26,541 bases of DNA from Mesostigma viride (taxonomy: Eukaryota > Streptophyta > Mesostigmatophyceae > Mesostigmatales > Mesostigmataceae). Shown here in pieces: positions 9,524-22,132 of the stretch. The stretch spans positions 1-26,541 of the forward strand of contig RPFO01000223.1 of the NCBI GenBank assembly GCA_009746045.1, in the 5' to 3' direction. A program made the position numbers and the translations under genes. The notes under the pieces are model-generated. The model saw only the letters and a list, made by a program, of their open reading frames with translations. It was not told the origin of the DNA and made no database searches. How positions within the stretch are numbered: position 1 is the first letter of the stretch; every line of letters starts with the position of its first letter.

Positions 9524-10306
9524 ATGGCGGTCAAATGCACGGTTGCGTGGTGCCAGGAAGCGAGAGCAGGAGGGGATGACTTGTGCGTGCGTCATGTCAG
9601 CGTGCGAACGGGAATGGCAGGGAGGGTGAAGGATTTGTTTGCAAAAAAGGGGGGATGTATCGCCCGGGATTGCCAGCTTCCATTCGGGACGGATTGCATG
9701 CCTTTTTGTGATGGACACGCCAAGTTGTCAGGGGAGATGCAAGAGGTGATCAAAGGAGGCTTGTTGTTTGTGAATGGCGAGTCCAGTGCTGGTGAAGGAC
9801 CTCTTGTCCTGAGTTTTGAGGTGGACGGTGCTGGAAGTCTGGAAAGAATGGCGGTCCGGTCGCGGGAATGGATGTTGAATCACCCTGACTTTGACTCGTA
9901 TGCCTACTGCCAAGGTTTCGGGGACGCCGTTTTTACATGGATGCTGTGCTCGGAGGATGACGTGCATGCGATTGTTTCGCATGACGACTTGGATATCGCA
10001 GGCGCCATGGGCGCAGACCTGTTGTTGTATTTCATGATTGGATGGGGTTGCGGATTTTTGGAAGGTGATTGGTGGGTCCCGCACCTCGCAAGGCTTACTT
10101 TTGCGGTCGGCGAATTGCCTGTACCTGTTGAAGTGTCAAAAACTCGTGTGGAGATGGCTGCCGTTCTGGCATCGGGGGTTAAGCGCCAAGCCCGATTTGC
10201 CATGACCGTTGTTGCTGATGCTGAGGGGGAGGAAATTGAAAAGGTCGTGGAAAGGGTCGTCCTGGCCTCTGCTTTGGTGGAGAGAGCAAGGAATGCATGC
10301 GACTAG
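9524..10306 (+). CDS. Cys3-His double-finger protein, cluster gene 3
   Basis: ATG 9524 follows CAG, as in the neighbours. An in-frame ATG at 9494 would add ten residues, but the equivalent position is out of frame in the sister spacer. The 260-aa product opens MAVKCTVAWCQ and carries two putative zinc fingers: C5-x4-C10-x10-C21-x2-H24 and C45-x4-C50-x11-C62-x2-H65. Each second half reads LCVRH or FCDGH. This spacing recalls the CxxxxC...CxxH repeats found beside some plant WRKY proteins and in oomycetes, which is an analogy only. The rest holds a small beta-like part (LVLSFEVDGAG) and a region rich in Trp and acidic residues. It ends in a helical tail closing with NACD. The frame is intact. 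A role in DNA, RNA or protein binding is plausible but inferred. Confidence 0.72.
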   Translation: MAVKCTVAWCQEARAGGDDLCVRHVSVRTGMAGRVKDLFAKKGGCIARDCQLPFGTDCMPFCDGHAKLSGEMQEVIKGGLLFVNGESSAGEGPLVLSFEVDGAGSLERMAVRSREWMLNHPDFDSYAYCQGFGDAVFTWMLCSEDDVHAIVSHDDLDIAGAMGADLLLYFMIGWGCGFLEGDWWVPHLARLTFAVGELPVPVEVSKTRVEMAAVLASGVKRQARFAMTVVADAEGEEIEKVVERVVLASALVERARNACD

Positions 10307-10319
10307 GTGTTTTTGGTCG

Positions 10320-10333
10320 CCAACGGCCGTTGG
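10320..10333. repeat. 14-bp palindrome between cluster genes 3 and 4
   Basis: A perfect CCAACGGCCGTTGG, 13 bases after the stop codon of the upstream gene and 44 bases before the next ATG. The gap between the two genes is only 71 bp, so the palindrome occupies the whole gene border. Confidence 0.9.
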
Positions 10334-10377
10334 ACTTGCAAAATGTCCTGTGAGCTGAGTCCGTTTCTTAACTTGCC

Positions 10378-10722
10378 ATGGACGTCGGTTGTGCAGGGGC
10401 AGGGTGTAGGATGGAGTGCGGAAAAGAAGGAAAGGAAGGGGGGGAGACTACAAAGGAAAACCTGATAGAGATTGTGGAGGCCGAACTGGAAGACCTGCCC
10501 GATCTGGTTCTCGAAGAGGACGGGCAATTGCACGCTGAACGTCTTGATGGCGTGGGCATGATGATGTCGGAGGTTGATGGGTATGGTGGAATTGCTAAAG
10601 GTGTATTGCGTAAATTGAGGCGTGAGGAGGATGTGGGGACTCCGGCTCATGTTTTGGTCAGTTTTATGAACGACAATTGGGGTCGAATGCAACCCACTAA
10701 AGATGGGGAGGATGTTGACTAG
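10378..10722 (+). CDS. small acidic protein, cluster gene 4
   Basis: A 114-aa frame runs from ATG 10378 to TAG 10720-10722. It opens MDVGCAGAGCRMECGKEG: C5-x4-C10 looks like the first half of the family finger but has no CxxH partner. The rest is strongly acidic and helical (NLIEIVEAELEDLPDLVLEE), followed by a Met/Gly segment and KGVLRKLRREED. It ends with a hydrophilic tail. It may be a truncated relative of the finger genes on either side that has lost the C-x2-H half. AATAAA at 10755-10760 is a plausible polyadenylation signal. No function can be assigned. Confidence 0.55.
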   Translation: MDVGCAGAGCRMECGKEGKEGGETTKENLIEIVEAELEDLPDLVLEEDGQLHAERLDGVGMMMSEVDGYGGIAKGVLRKLRREEDVGTPAHVLVSFMNDNWGRMQPTKDGEDVD

Positions 10723-10754
10723 AATGTGATTTTAGGATGAATGTAAATTTATTT

Positions 10755-10760
10755 AATAAA
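10755..10760 (+). terminator. polyadenylation-like AATAAA
   Basis: AATAAA lies 33 bases after the stop codon of the small acidic gene, in an AT-rich stretch (ATTTAATAAAGAAGAA). Confidence 0.5.
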
Positions 10761-10814
10761 GAAGAATCATTTGGAAAAAATCGCCTGATGGTGTCAAGTT
10801 TTGTGCGTCTAAGG

Positions 10815-10863
10815 CCAACGGCCGTTGGGGTGTGTGGAATTTAACAGGGCCAACGGCCGTTGA
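10815..10863. repeat. paired palindromes before cluster gene 5
   Basis: Two copies lie 35 bp apart: a perfect one at 10815-10828 and one ending TTGA at 10850-10863. The second variant, with G-A at its right end, is the same form that precedes the starts at 8651 and 9524. It seems to be the form specific to the 5' side of genes. Confidence 0.85.
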
Positions 10864-10916
10864 CCCTGCTGAATGCGTGCGTTTGCGGGTGGTGTAAAAA
10901 ATATCGATGTGCACAG

Positions 10917-11501
10917 ATGACCTCATTCGATGACCCCATTCGATGCGAACATCCGGATTGTCAATGGGAAGGAGTGCCGACGGAAAGCGAGTGGTTCTGT
11001 CCCAAGCATTCTGACGTATGGGGGGCGTTGTTTGCCGAAATCGAGAGCGGGCTGATGACGATTGACCGTCACATCGTGACGAAAAAGTGGAAGCCTTGGC
11101 CCAACAACATGGTTTTGGTCTTGTACTATGTTGACAAGAAGCCTCGATTCATGCTGCGTGATGCAGAGTGGGTGATAGAGGAGGTGGGACAGATGCGACC
11201 TGGAGAGGGGATAGGCGGTAAGGACAAGCCGCCAAGGCATGTGTGGGCTTACATGGGAGACCATCCCGACTGTCCAACGGCCAAAGTGTGGCATGATATG
11301 GGAAGGGACCTGGCCACGGAGTCCGCGTATGAGTGCGCGCGACTCGTGACAGCGCTCTTGAAGGGGGAGGTGAAAGACCTGATGCGCAAGGGGGGGTTGG
11401 TAGAGCAGATTAGACAGCAGATTAGACGTGTGTGTGATTTTGATGAGGAGATTGATGAGAAGCCGGCAAAGAGGGGCAGGATGGACAGAATTGCTCAGTA
11501 A
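10917..11501 (+). CDS. Cys3-His single-finger protein, cluster gene 5
   Basis: ATG 10917 again follows a CAG. The 194-aa product has one finger, C10-x4-C15-x12-C28-x2-H31 (IRCEHPDCQWEG, then EWFCPKH). The open frame upstream also encodes CVCGWCKKYRC, so a longer protein starting in an upstream exon is possible. The middle contains RHIVTKKWKPWPNNMVLVLY and a basic/acidic helical part. DMGRDLATESAYECARLV resembles segments of the genes before and after it. The C-terminal part is charged (EIDEKPAKRGRMDRIAQ) and may be a nuclear localisation signal. The frame is intact. It is a member of the same family as 9524-10306 and 11725-12513. Confidence 0.7.
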   Translation: MTSFDDPIRCEHPDCQWEGVPTESEWFCPKHSDVWGALFAEIESGLMTIDRHIVTKKWKPWPNNMVLVLYYVDKKPRFMLRDAEWVIEEVGQMRPGEGIGGKDKPPRHVWAYMGDHPDCPTAKVWHDMGRDLATESAYECARLVTALLKGEVKDLMRKGGLVEQIRQQIRRVCDFDEEIDEKPAKRGRMDRIAQ

Positions 11502-11724
11502 GAAAGAGAGGGAGAAAATATGATTTGATTAATCTGATGCGTGTAATTGAAACTAATTTATTTTGTCTCATAAAACTTCTTTGAACGGACCTTTGAACCA
11601 ACAATTATTGCACAACAAGACTAGATTGAGAATTGTGTGAGAAAGACGCCAGAGGGGGTTCTGACGGTCCTTATTGCCCCTGTTATACAATGGCTGCTGT
11701 ATGGGACTCATGGCAATTGCGCAG

Positions 11725-12513
11725 ATGGCAACGAAATGCAAAATCTGTACGGAGCCCGTAAGGGTCGAGGGACTGTGCGCGGAACATTACAAGTTCCTAC
11801 AAGCGCACGACCTCGAGTACCAAAATGCCAAGGATCCATACGGGGGGTGTGGATTTCTTAGATGTGATAGACCACTGGAGGGATTGGATGTGTATTGCAA
11901 GACACATCTACCTTTTGCCGAGAAGTTGGAGGACGTGTGCGCTCGTGGGATCGCATACGTAGCAAGTTTGCAGATGTTGATGGGGAAGACCGGAATGACA
12001 CGCTCGGTCCTCCACTTCACGGCAACGCACACTGGGGAACGGAAAGTTGAGCTGGTGCGCCTCGACAGGCAGGGACTCGAGATTTCGGCAGAGGGGGACA
12101 GCGCGTACGGGTTTGCTCATGGGCAAAACGTTACCATGGGGGATTCCTTGCAGGGTGTGGCGCGTGAATGCGCGTACACCTTGATGATGAATAATGGATT
12201 TGTGGAAGCACAAAGACTGCACAAGGATATTTTGGAGGCTCTTCTTGCCGCAGAGCCGGTGAGACTGCCGACGCTCCCGAGGCCTGAGGAGCGGGACCGT
12301 TTGATCAGGATGGTGGTGAAGGCGGATATAGATGCAGATGTGGAGGCCGCAAAGGCGAAGGCAGAGGAAGCGCGTCGTGCAAAGGAGGAATCGGATCAAG
12401 AACTGTTGGAGAAGATGCAGAGCTCCAACAAAATTTTGCATCGTTTGGGGATGGCGGACGTCGCTTATGAATACGAGTCCGGGAAGGGGAAGAAACAAAC
12501 GAGGAAAAGATAA
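11725..12513 (+). CDS. Cys3-His double-finger protein with coiled-coil tail, cluster gene 6
   Basis: The 262-aa product starts MATKCKIC at ATG 11725, after CAG. In-frame ATGs at 11701 and 11710 are alternatives. Two fingers are present: C5-x2-C8-x9-C18-x2-H21 and C42-x4-C47-x10-C58-x2-H61 (GLCAEH, VYCKTH). The centre has TRSVLHFTATHTGERKVELV and a helical block, GVARECAYTLMMNNGF, similar to gene 5. Residues from about 195 onward form a charged coiled-coil-like helix (DADVEAAKAKAEEARRAKEE). The protein ends in a very basic tail, GKGKKQTRKR. Zinc binding plus coiled coil plus basic tail suggests a nuclear scaffold or regulator, by inference only. No upstream palindrome is seen in its 220-bp gap, unlike its neighbours. 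Confidence 0.75.
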   Translation: MATKCKICTEPVRVEGLCAEHYKFLQAHDLEYQNAKDPYGGCGFLRCDRPLEGLDVYCKTHLPFAEKLEDVCARGIAYVASLQMLMGKTGMTRSVLHFTATHTGERKVELVRLDRQGLEISAEGDSAYGFAHGQNVTMGDSLQGVARECAYTLMMNNGFVEAQRLHKDILEALLAAEPVRLPTLPRPEERDRLIRMVVKADIDADVEAAKAKAEEARRAKEESDQELLEKMQSSNKILHRLGMADVAYEYESGKGKKQTRKR

Positions 12514-12736
12514 TAATGGGAATGGTCGCCCACTGTTCTTGTCACAGAAATGCTTTTGTTAATGCTGGCGAACTTGGGACGGTCGTCCGTATTTCAACAT
12601 TTCCTTGCCTTTAAAATTGATTGATGGGTAAATAATAATACTGAGCAAGCCTTCCATTTTATGTGTCTGTGGTCATACAATTTCGTTATTGTTTCAACCC
12701 TTGCAACGATGCATGTAAGTCTCAACCTTGGTGTCA
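12514..12736. other. gap after the gene cluster, nothing recognised
   Basis: AT-rich 3' flank of cluster gene 6 with TAAATAATAATA but no canonical repeat of the window. No coding frame or RNA gene is supported. Confidence 0.6.
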
Positions 12737-13259
<523 letters not shown>

Positions 13260-13350
13260 TCATTGAATTGAACAAAAAAAATTCTCTTATTGCCCCAATC
13301 ATGGCTATTCTCTTAATGCCCTATCATGGCTATTTGTTTGTGTATGTTTT

Positions 13351-13581
13351 GCCCATGTTATTACATTAATGGCATGATGTTGTGGATTGCTAGCTCTATC
13401 TATGATGGTTGTTCGTTTGTGTATGCTTTGCCCATGTTGTTACAGTAATGGCATGATGTTGTGGATTGCTAGCTCAATCTATGATGGTTGTTCGTTTGTG
13501 TATGCTTTGCCCATGTTGTTACAGTAATGGCATGATTTTGTGGATTGCTCAACCTATGAGGGTTGTTCGTTTGTGTATGTT
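13351..13581. repeat. 79-bp tandem repeat, about three copies
   Basis: Units begin GCCCATGTT at 13351, 13430 and 13509, then GGCATGATGTTGTGGATTGC and GTTCGTTTGTGTATG. The third is shortened to about 73 bp. A more diverged partial copy precedes the array at about 13300-13350. Confidence 0.85.
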
Positions 13582-13591
13582 TTGCGCGCAG

Positions 13592-13692
13592 ATCACAATG
13601 GATTGCACCATCTGCCGCAGCAAGCGAAGCCCCCTTACTGGTTCCAAGATCTTATCCTACTGGATGCCAAGCAGGCTGGCGAAGGGTATCCC
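13592..13692 (+). other. possible first exon of the large spliced gene
   Basis: TTTTGCGCGCAG just before 13592 resembles an acceptor, and GTACGT follows 13692. The frame between them is open and reads TMDCTICRSKRSPLTGSK onward, with an ATG at 13598. Its end is in phase 0, matching the 14240 exon. The donor is not a strong match and another frame is also open, so this is a suggestion only. Confidence 0.2.
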
Positions 13693-13843
13693 AGTACGTA
13701 CTTTGAAACTTGATGCCGCAAAACAACTACAACTTCGTTTTAACCCTTTAGCCGTTTTGAGTGATATTTACAGCGGACATTACATTTTTGTTGCTACGGG
13801 ATGAGAATTGAGCTTTGTAATGCTAACAGGTGTCACAAACCAA

Positions 13844-14129
13844 ACTGTCCGCTATTTGTAGTGGGCATTTATTGTTAGAGCTTGCAGCTGGGTCCCTGCT
13901 CCTCCACATGCAACCTTGGTGTTCATGAGCCCTTTACTAGCTTCCTTTCTGTCAGGGGGTGCTATATTTGGCACCCATAGGACATTGCAATATGACCAAT
14001 GACATGACCCCCAAGGTGGTGAATATATGTGTGTGCTTGTGTCCTATAATGGACCATAACTAACTATTAGGTTGGTTTGTGGACATTATCATGGAAAGTG
14101 ACAATTGCCCGGTTTTTATAGCGGGCAGT
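13844..14129. repeat. inverted pair of hairpin motifs
   Basis: ACTGTCCGCTAT...GGGCA at 13844-13867 is inverted at 14106-14129 (TGCCCG...GCGGGCAGT). Each copy is itself a short hairpin with a 6-bp stem. A second inverted pair, TGTCACAAACC at 13831 and GGTTTGTGGACA at 14074, does not nest properly with the first, so this is not a simple terminal inverted repeat. A hairpin GGGTGC...GCACCC lies at about 13956-13976. It may be the remains of a small DNA transposon. No gene is seen here. Confidence 0.35.
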
Positions 14130-14239
14130 TGGACACGGTTTTAAGGGTTGACCTATGAGCTTTGTCAGATGTGTGTGCTGCACCGCACCGCTTGCTAACA
14201 TATTCGGCGGATTTTTTCTTTGTCGTCTGCGTGTCACAG

Positions 14240-14539
14240 CGTGCTTGTACGCACAACCACCCGCCTTCCCCTCCGCCGGCGCCCCCGCCGCCGGGCTCTC
14301 CGCCGCCACCGGTGTTGCCCCCTGCGGCCGCCGGCCCTTCCGCGCCGTCGGAAGCTGCAGCGGCAGCACAGCAAATGCCCCCTCCCCCCGCACCATCGTC
14401 GGGGCAAGAGGCGCGCGGCGTTCATGCAGCAAAGTCGGCGAAGGAGCGGAGGAAATCGGCGGCTTCTGGGTCATCGGGTTCCGATGCCGCGACGGCAGCA
14501 ACTGGAAAAGCAACCCACAAGACACTGCCAGCTGCCCGG
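14240..14539 (+). CDS. Pro/Ala-rich exon of the large spliced gene
   Basis: A strong acceptor (TTTTTTCTTTGTCGTCTGCG then TGTCACAG) ends at 14239, and a donor GTAGGT starts at 14540. The 100-codon exon in between reads RACTHNHPPSPPPAPPPP onward. It has long proline and alanine runs, then a basic stretch KSAKERRKSAASGSSGS and GKATHKTLPAAR. Both ends are in phase 0, and the downstream exon at 19734 also opens in phase 0. This looks like a flexible N-terminal linker with a likely nuclear targeting patch. The true start codon is not identified; a candidate upstream exon is at 13592. The frame continues open into the satellite beyond 14540 only because that satellite has no stops. Confidence 0.5.
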
Positions 14540-14562
14540 GTAGGTGTTACGCACAAAGATGG

Positions 14563-14577
14563 GATTTTCTTGCGCCA
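14563..14577. repeat. truncated palindrome unit at the left edge of the hexamer satellite
   Basis: GATTTTCTTGCGCCA is the standard lead-in to the palindrome. Here it breaks after CCA and passes straight into TCCTTGTCC. The identical 15 bases recur at 19113-19127 on the other side, this time followed by the full palindrome. Confidence 0.85.
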
Positions 14578-19112
<4,535 letters not shown>

Positions 19113-19124
19113 GATTTTCTTGCG

Positions 19125-19685
19125 CCAACGGCCGTTGCAATTTGGAAATTAGGGTGTTATTTTTTTTTTGCCCAACGGCCGTCGGAACCTTGAAATTAGG
19201 GTGTGATTTTCATGCGCCAACGGCCGTTGGAACCTGTAAATTAGGGTGTGATTTTCATGCGCCAACGGCCGTTGGAACCTGTAAATTAGGGTGTGATTTT
19301 CATGCGCCAACGGCCGTTGGAACCTGGAAATTAGGGTGTGATTTTTCTGTCGCCAACGGCCGTTGGAACCTGGAAATTAGGGTGTCATTTTTCTTGCGCC
19401 AACGGCCGTTGGAACCTGGAAATTAGGGTGTGATTTTTCTCGCGCCAACGGCCGTTGGAACCTGGAAATTAGGGTGTCATTTTTCTCGCGCCAACGGCCG
19501 TTGGAACCTGGAAATTAGGGTGTGATTTTTCTTTCGCCAACGGCCGTTGGAACCTGGAAATTAGGGTGTGATTTTCATGCGCCAACGGCCGTTGGAACCT
19601 GTAAATTAGGGTGTGATTTTCATGCGCCAACGGCCGTTGGAACCTGGAAATTAGGGTGTTATTTTTCCGGCGACGGCCGTTGGAA
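19125..19685. repeat. 46-bp palindrome repeat array 1 (13 copies)
   Basis: Palindrome starts at 19125, 19172, 19217, 19263, 19309, 19354, 19399, 19445, 19491, 19537, 19582, 19628 and about 19672. Each is followed by GGAACCTGGAAATTAGGG, then TGTGATTTTT and CGCG or TGCG before the next. The first, second and last copies are mutated; the inner ones are nearly identical. The array ends about 50 bases before the acceptor at 19733, so it sits at the 3' end of the large intron. Confidence 0.95.
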
Positions 19686-19733
19686 CATAGTACTGACCTT
19701 CCGGCTATCTGTATGTTTTTTGCATGTGATCAG

Positions 19734-20855
19734 GGGCGTCCGTCAAGGCAGAGAACGGAGGAAGAGCGGAGGAGGTGGGCTTACAAGATTGAACATGGGG
19801 TGGCGGAAAGGCATCTCACAACATTTTTTGAGGACTGGCGCCAACGAGCTCCGGGCACCGACTTATGGTCGGGGATTGTGAAGACCTTTGAGAGGAAGGG
19901 GCTGCTGACGACACGTGCTGGAAATGCGAAGCCCAGCATTTTGGACTCCTGGGAGCCAGCGCCATCCTCTCATGTGCACGACAAGAACCTAACTGACAGC
20001 ATACAGGCGGCGTTTCATCTGCGGCAGAAGTTTCGTCTAGTGCCAGACGATGTCGACATCGTGGGGGGGTCCGCGATTGCGACTCAAGTACGGGTCTTTA
20101 CGGACAACTTGTGCCAACTCCCGGAACTAATGAGGCATCGGACGGTGACGGTGCGGAATTGTAAGGGGCTCGCGCCGTGGTTCGTGGGGGCCGGCACAAG
20201 TCTGACGAAGGCAAAATGTGCCGTGCTGATCTTCCGGTTTGCGTGGCAGGTGCTGGCAGACCAGGAGCCCGATTCTTACAATGCCTGGCTGGAAGAGAAT
20301 CCAGGGTTTTCTGACAAAATTAAAAAACTGACGGGGGAGGACAGTGACCGTGCCGTGCAGAGGTTCGGATACTTTCGTTCGCCAACGGCCGAGGAAGGGA
20401 GGGCCATTCTCCGGACGCACTCCAAGAAGGATATGGCGGCCGCGTGCTCGCAGGATTTGATCACCATGGACTTGAATACGTCCGAGTGGTCAGATGCATC
20501 TGACCGTGAGGCAGTACTTGAGCTCACGAACACCGCGTTGGGCTACATGCTCGCGTACGACAAGCCTTTCGTGTTTGCGCAGTTTGCCGTGCTGGACGGC
20601 AACCACTACACGCAGATGTTGAAGTCCGTGATTTTTGAGGGCTCAGACGAGCAAGTGAGGACTGCGATAGCTGGCGAGATTGCCGGTAAACAAAAGGGCA
20701 AGTACGTGGAGACAACCGAGGAGGCGTTTGATTTGTGGAGGGGGTTGGTGAGGGACGCGGACAAGTTCATGTACACCAATCTGGACGTGCTCAAGGGCTG
20801 GGAGGTGGAGGGGGAAGCACTGATCCCGCCCATGAAGGACATGCGGACGCAAAAG
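19734..20855 (+). CDS. large exon of the spliced gene (374 codons)
   Basis: GCATGTGATCAG precedes 19734 and AAG/GTAAAT follows 20855, both in phase 0. The exon reads GRPSRQRTEEERRRW at the start. It then has RHLTTFFEDWRQRAPGTDLW, a central globular part (DDVDIVGGSAIATQVRVF, CKGLAPWFVGAGTSLTKAK) and a helical part containing EAVLELTNTALGYMLAYDKP. It ends VEGEALIPPMKDMRTQK. If instead it were a single-exon gene, it would start at ATG 19713 and stop at 20897 (413 codons counting from further upstream). The exon model is preferred because its phases match those of its neighbours and it is followed by another coding block. The family is not recognised: no catalytic motif, finger or membrane segment is evident. 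Confidence 0.65.
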
Positions 20856-20913
20856 GTAAATATAACGGATCGGGTGTGGGAACGTTGTAGGCACTAGATG
20901 TGATTTTTGTTCG

Positions 20914-21480
20914 CCAACGGCCGTTGGAACCTGGAAATTAGTGTGTGATTTTTCTTTCGCCAACGGCCGTTGGAACCTGGAAATTTTGTTGATATTTTTC
21001 TTGCGCCAACGGCCGTTGGAACCTGGAAATTCGGTCGACATTTTTCTTGCGCCAACGGCCGTTGGAACCTGGAAATTAGGGTGTGATTTTTCTTGCGCCA
21101 ACGGCCGTTGGAACCTGGATATTAGGGTGTGATTTTTCTTGCGCCAACGGCCGTTGGAACCTGGAAATTAGTGTGTGATTTTTCTTGCGCCAACGGCCGT
21201 TGGAACCTGGAAATTAGGGTGTCATTTTTCTCGCGCCAACGGCCGTTGGAACCTGGAAATTAGTGTGTGATTTTTCTTTCGCCAACGGCCGTTGGAACCT
21301 GGAAATTTGGTTGATACTTTTCTTGCGCCAACGGCCGTTGGAACCTGGAAATTCGGTCGACATTTTTCTTGCGCCAACGGCCGTTGGAACCTGGAAATTA
21401 GGGTGTGATTTTTCTTGCGCCAACGGCCGTTGGAAACTGGAAATTAGGGTGTGATTTTTGTTCGGGAACGGCCGATCTTC
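20914..21480. repeat. 46-bp palindrome repeat array 2 (12 copies) inside intron 2
   Basis: Palindrome starts at 20914, 20960, 21006, 21052, 21098, 21144, 21190, 21236, 21282, 21328, 21374 and 21420, then a decayed copy (GGGAACGGCCGATC) near 21464. The run 20960-21098 recurs at 21282-21420, recognised by the rare variants GTTGATA and GGTCGACA, so a seven-unit (322-bp) block was duplicated. The array lies between the donor at 20856 and the acceptor ending at 21563. Confidence 0.95.
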
Positions 21481-21563
21481 CAAAGTGTAAGGACAAAATG
21501 TCAGGTCGTGTGTTGTATGACCGTTTTTTGTCTCAAACACTGATTCACATTTCATGCATGCAG

Positions 21564-22022
21564 GGGAGAGAGGCGCATCGGAGGGTTGCCCTGATCGGAG
21601 GGGGGCTGAATGCAGAAGACGAGGCCGTTTCCAAAAAGTCGAGGGGGACGGCGCTGCTGGAAGTGCACAACTATTTCAAGACGCACATGGAGGAATCCTG
21701 GGATAAGCCGGAGGTGCCCCTTCAGGACCAGAAAGAAATATGGAATTTGATTCATGGGGTTTCAAGCAGCACTGAGAAGGCAAGGAAGGACGGGGAGGGG
21801 GAGGAGGGTGGTGAGGAGCGGGTTGGAGGGCGATTGAACGAGGGTGGGTTGTCCGAATCGGAGAAAACCCAAGTCTACGACTTCATCTCGGCTGTGAAGG
21901 ATGAAACGGTCGCTCCGAACGACGACAGTAGATGTGGAATGCCGATTGAGGACAAGCTGGCCAAGGAGCTTGCAGAGTTTCTGGACATCGTGGCAGCGGA
22001 CAAGCTGGACGGGGAGGGAAGG
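21564..22022 (+). CDS. exon of the spliced gene (153 codons)
   Basis: The acceptor TTTCATGCATGCAG ends at 21563 and the exon opens in phase 0 as GREAHRRVALIGGGLNAEDE. It continues with LLEVHNYFKTHMEESWDKP and a low-complexity acidic/Gly part (DGEGEEGGEERVGGRL). It then has a helical part, SESEKTQVYDFISAVKDE, and LAKELAEFLDIVAADKL. The frame itself would stop at 22070. I place a donor at 22023 (AGG/GTGATG), in phase 0, which joins to an acceptor at 22132. That donor is weak. The alternative is a slip in the G8 run at about 22035, which would also reach the next frame. The function is unknown. Confidence 0.55.
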
Positions 22023-22132
22023 GTGATGAGGAAGGGGGGGGGATCAAACAGGAAGGGTGGAGGAGTCTAGCCCGCTTTCGATTCTGGCCGTCTATCATGG
22101 CAACCGTGAAGGCCAAACACGTTCCTCCTCAG
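22023..22132 (+). other. probable short intron
   Basis: GTGATG opens it and CGTTCCTCCTCAG closes it, giving 110 bp, close to the 119-bp intron downstream. It contains an in-frame TAG at 22068-22070 and a G8 run. An ATG at 22097 just before the acceptor could otherwise start a separate 590-codon gene (MATVKAKHVPPQ). Confidence 0.4.

Noticed and set aside
8353-10863. Integron-like cassette array with attC-like palindromes
   Set aside because: The palindrome is only 14 bp, is also found in satellites and introns, and no integrase is seen. The modular look is kept as a finding without that label.
19125-21433. CRISPR-like array (regular palindromic repeats at 46-bp spacing)
   Set aside because: The 'spacers' are nearly identical to each other, no cas genes exist, and the context is eukaryotic.
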